Part shown: positions 61,961 to 64,000 of the stretch, one piece after another
How the letters are laid out: each line of letters starts with the position of its first letter
Numbering within the stretch: the first letter of the stretch is position 1
Assembly: GCA_018105865.1 (NCBI GenBank)
Contig: CM030834.1
Location: 11,898,719 to 11,962,718, forward strand
From: Metaphire vulgaris
Lineage: Eukaryota > Annelida > Clitellata > Crassiclitellata > Megascolecidae
Direction: 5' to 3'
DNA: 64,000 nt
Translations under genes and position numbers: made by a program
Notes under the pieces: generated by a model
Databases searched by the model: none
The model's input: only the letters and a program-made list of their open reading frames with translations
What the model was told of the DNA's origin: nothing

Positions 61961-63505
61961 ACTGATTAACGATTTTAATATGATAGATGTTACATAAATG
62001 TGATTGATGAGTGGGTGATTCACACCACAATATTATTATTACCGTTGTCATTATCATTCATACATGCAGTCATTATTCAGGTGCTATAAAAACGAAAAAG
62101 TGAGTTGAAATAGAGTAATGCAATTAGCTTCTCTGTGCCGAAATAATTGAAAACTACACAACAAATGTCGTTCGTTTAGATTTCTTTTTCTTTCACGTCC
62201 TTCTTTCATTCTTTTAATGTTCAAGTTCTTTCTGAAATCGCAGTCTCTTTGTTCTGTTTTCTTTATCTGTAAATTCGTGTTTTTCGTCTCTTGTTCTCGC
62301 TGGAGAGAACTCCTCTTGATCTTGTTTTCGTCGGTCGTTTTACGATTCTTTGACGAGGAGACACGAAATTCCGGTGGAACAGTAACACATACGACAGCAA
62401 CCCGTAATAAAGTCGGGATTTAAAGAGATCTCGCGCGCGCGCAAAAAAAACCAGAAACGACCGTGAGTCGCGAAGACAGATATAAGTTGGTTATGGTCCG
62501 AAGGAGGATTTTCGACGGTCAACAAGAGGATTTCGAACGTCGAATCTTTCAAAGTGCGCCTCGACGAAACTGTTCGGAATAAATCTTGCCATCGTATCGC
62601 CTGGGCGACCATTGTCGATAGGAATCTAGTATAGGCCTATACTCTTGCAGCACCTCCGTTGCTCATATAACGCTCGTTGTTTATGTTGGTTTGGTGGTTT
62701 TCTTGGGAATAGCGACGTCCGAACCCTAATAATAGTATTTCTGTCATCGTATCAGTCGCGTAACTCCCCCTTCGGTCGTACGCGAGTAATTCTTTGCGAG
62801 AGGTCTCGGTCGATTGTCAAGCAGGGCCGCCGAGAGAAATTCCAGGCCCCTCTGGGGGGCAGAACAGTCGCGGTGGTCAAGATGTTGAGGTCTACGGCAA
62901 ATCTGTTCCGCTATAGGACAAAGGTCGAATCCAGTAAGCAGACTGTGCTTTTTATCGATTGAACGCGATTATTGTTATTTTATTTATAATTATCAGTGTT
63001 ATTCTTAGTTGTTTACAAAACACAAAGAAGACGAAAAAATAACGCAACTGATAAGATAAAAGCGTTTGCCGGTGCTAAATCAACGGCCTTTCGAATCGTT
63101 ACAGTTTGATGGTTGATAGGAATGTGTTTCCAACAAAAACCATTTTCCAGTGAAGACAGGTTTTCGTATCACTTGCCGAAAAGAGAAAGAAGAGGAAGAT
63201 GACGAGGAGAAGGACGAGAAGAAGATTAGATGTTGTAATAAGTTTGAAAGCTTAAAAGCCTCACTCAATCGATGGACGCATTTAGATCAACATTACAATC
63301 GGCCACAAATTCGTGTGACATTTTCTTCATCTTAAACGGTAATACTATACCGAGTACATGCATACAGATACGATGGAAATAGCCAAAAACATCTGTTTTA
63401 TCTTCGTACCACTGGACAGATTCAACTGGTCCTAGATTGCTACAATCTCTCTACTCATTGTTGAAGAGATTTTGGTGTATACGATTGTTGGCGGCCAGAT
63501 GCATA
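61961..63505. other. No gene recognised
   Basis: Includes a fragment of the CAGGGCCGCCGAGAG MITE end at 62823 and a (CG)n run at 62431-62440. The remaining frames have no recognised domain. Confidence 0.45.
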
Positions 63506-63507
63506 AT

Positions 63508-63509
<2 letters not shown>

Positions 63510-63574
<65 letters not shown>
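63510..63574. repeat. (AAT)n microsatellite
   Basis: Pure AAT repeat directly before the Helitron 5' end. Confidence 0.97.
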
Positions 63575-63575
<1 letters not shown>

Positions 63576-64000
63576 CTATATATATAATTCTCTTTGTACG
63601 GTAAGGTAAGGTAAGTTTGTCAGTCACGATACACGGCAGATGTTGGAAGACGACGTTGCTATTGGTAACCAAACTTTATTATCGAAGTAGCGTTTGACGC
63701 TGCGTATTCATTGCAGCTTAACGAATCGTCCTGGTCGCAAAAATCAGGCATAATAGAGGAACTCAACGTAACTAAATTCATTCATTTCCTGTAATTTACG
63801 ACGGCGTTGCCGAAATTGAGGTCAGACAAGTTGAGACAATATTGCAGTAATACATAGCCTATGTCCTTCTCACAAGTAACTGATTGACTGCAGCACTATA
63901 TCTGTTGCCATAACAAAGTCTCATAATGACGGCTATTCTACTCTGTTACCTGATCGTGAAGTCACTATGCGGGCTTCGAAGATAGGCTCCTATGTATCGG
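63575..64000 (+). mobile_element. Helitron 5' end, continues past the window
   Basis: TCTATATATATAATTCTCTT follows an A, matching the 5' end at 43455. It continues with GACGACGTTGCTATTGGTAAC and GCAGCTTAACGAA, which resemble the 5' zone of 43455-45364. The 3' end is outside the window. Confidence 0.65.

Noticed and set aside
62340..62612. Possible missing amino-terminal-domain exon of the receptor
   Set aside because: The sequence has no PBP-fold pattern and no phase-compatible splice pair was found.

Overview
The window looks like nuclear DNA of a marine invertebrate animal. Genes are split into short exons with GT-AG introns, density is low, and microsatellites, non-LTR retrotransposon fragments, Helitrons and hAT-type MITEs are abundant. 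The frequent GGCCTA words and the presence of a GluN3-type receptor suggest a deuterostome such as an echinoderm, but this is a weak inference. There is no prokaryotic-style operon, no intact viral genome and no CRISPR array.

Two multi-exon genes, both on the minus strand, could be rebuilt by hand from splice signals and reading-frame phase. (1) 18237-28417: a ZDHHC5/ZDHHC8-type palmitoyl-transferase. It has an N-terminal membrane exon, a cysteine-rich DHHC core over three exons and a long Ser-rich tail ending in EISV. One exon just after the TTNEQ motif was not found. (2) 41736-59757: an NMDA-receptor GluN3-like subunit. Six exons cover the second half of the amino-terminal domain, S1, M1, pore, M3, S2 and M4. 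A phase-consistent chain of three further exons (39213-39302, 36938-37044 or -37049, 33336-34392) may encode a long cytoplasmic tail. The 5' end of the receptor lies beyond the window or was not recognised.

Layout: 1-4400, MITEs and a LINE fragment; 4457-7149, a nested stack of hAT MITEs plus a LINE; 8538-10259, a DNA transposon with a decayed transposase inserted in a TA repeat; 10260-18200, AT-rich DNA with a LINE and two MITEs; 18237-28417, the palmitoyl-transferase gene with a SINE, LINE tails and tiny TTAA elements in its introns; 28420-33300, intergenic MITEs and LINEs; 33336-59757, the receptor gene, whose introns hold a Helitron, a hAT relic with a BED zinc finger, a 500 bp CTAT array and a PABP-like retrocopy; 59758-64000, MITE and Helitron ends.

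The most unusual pattern is in the mobile DNA. Many MITEs with different terminal inverted repeats but the same 8-bp target duplications share an internal word, GACAAGCAAAAAAGG, often repeated about 40 bp apart. This may be a common transposase-binding array that lets one hAT enzyme move several families.
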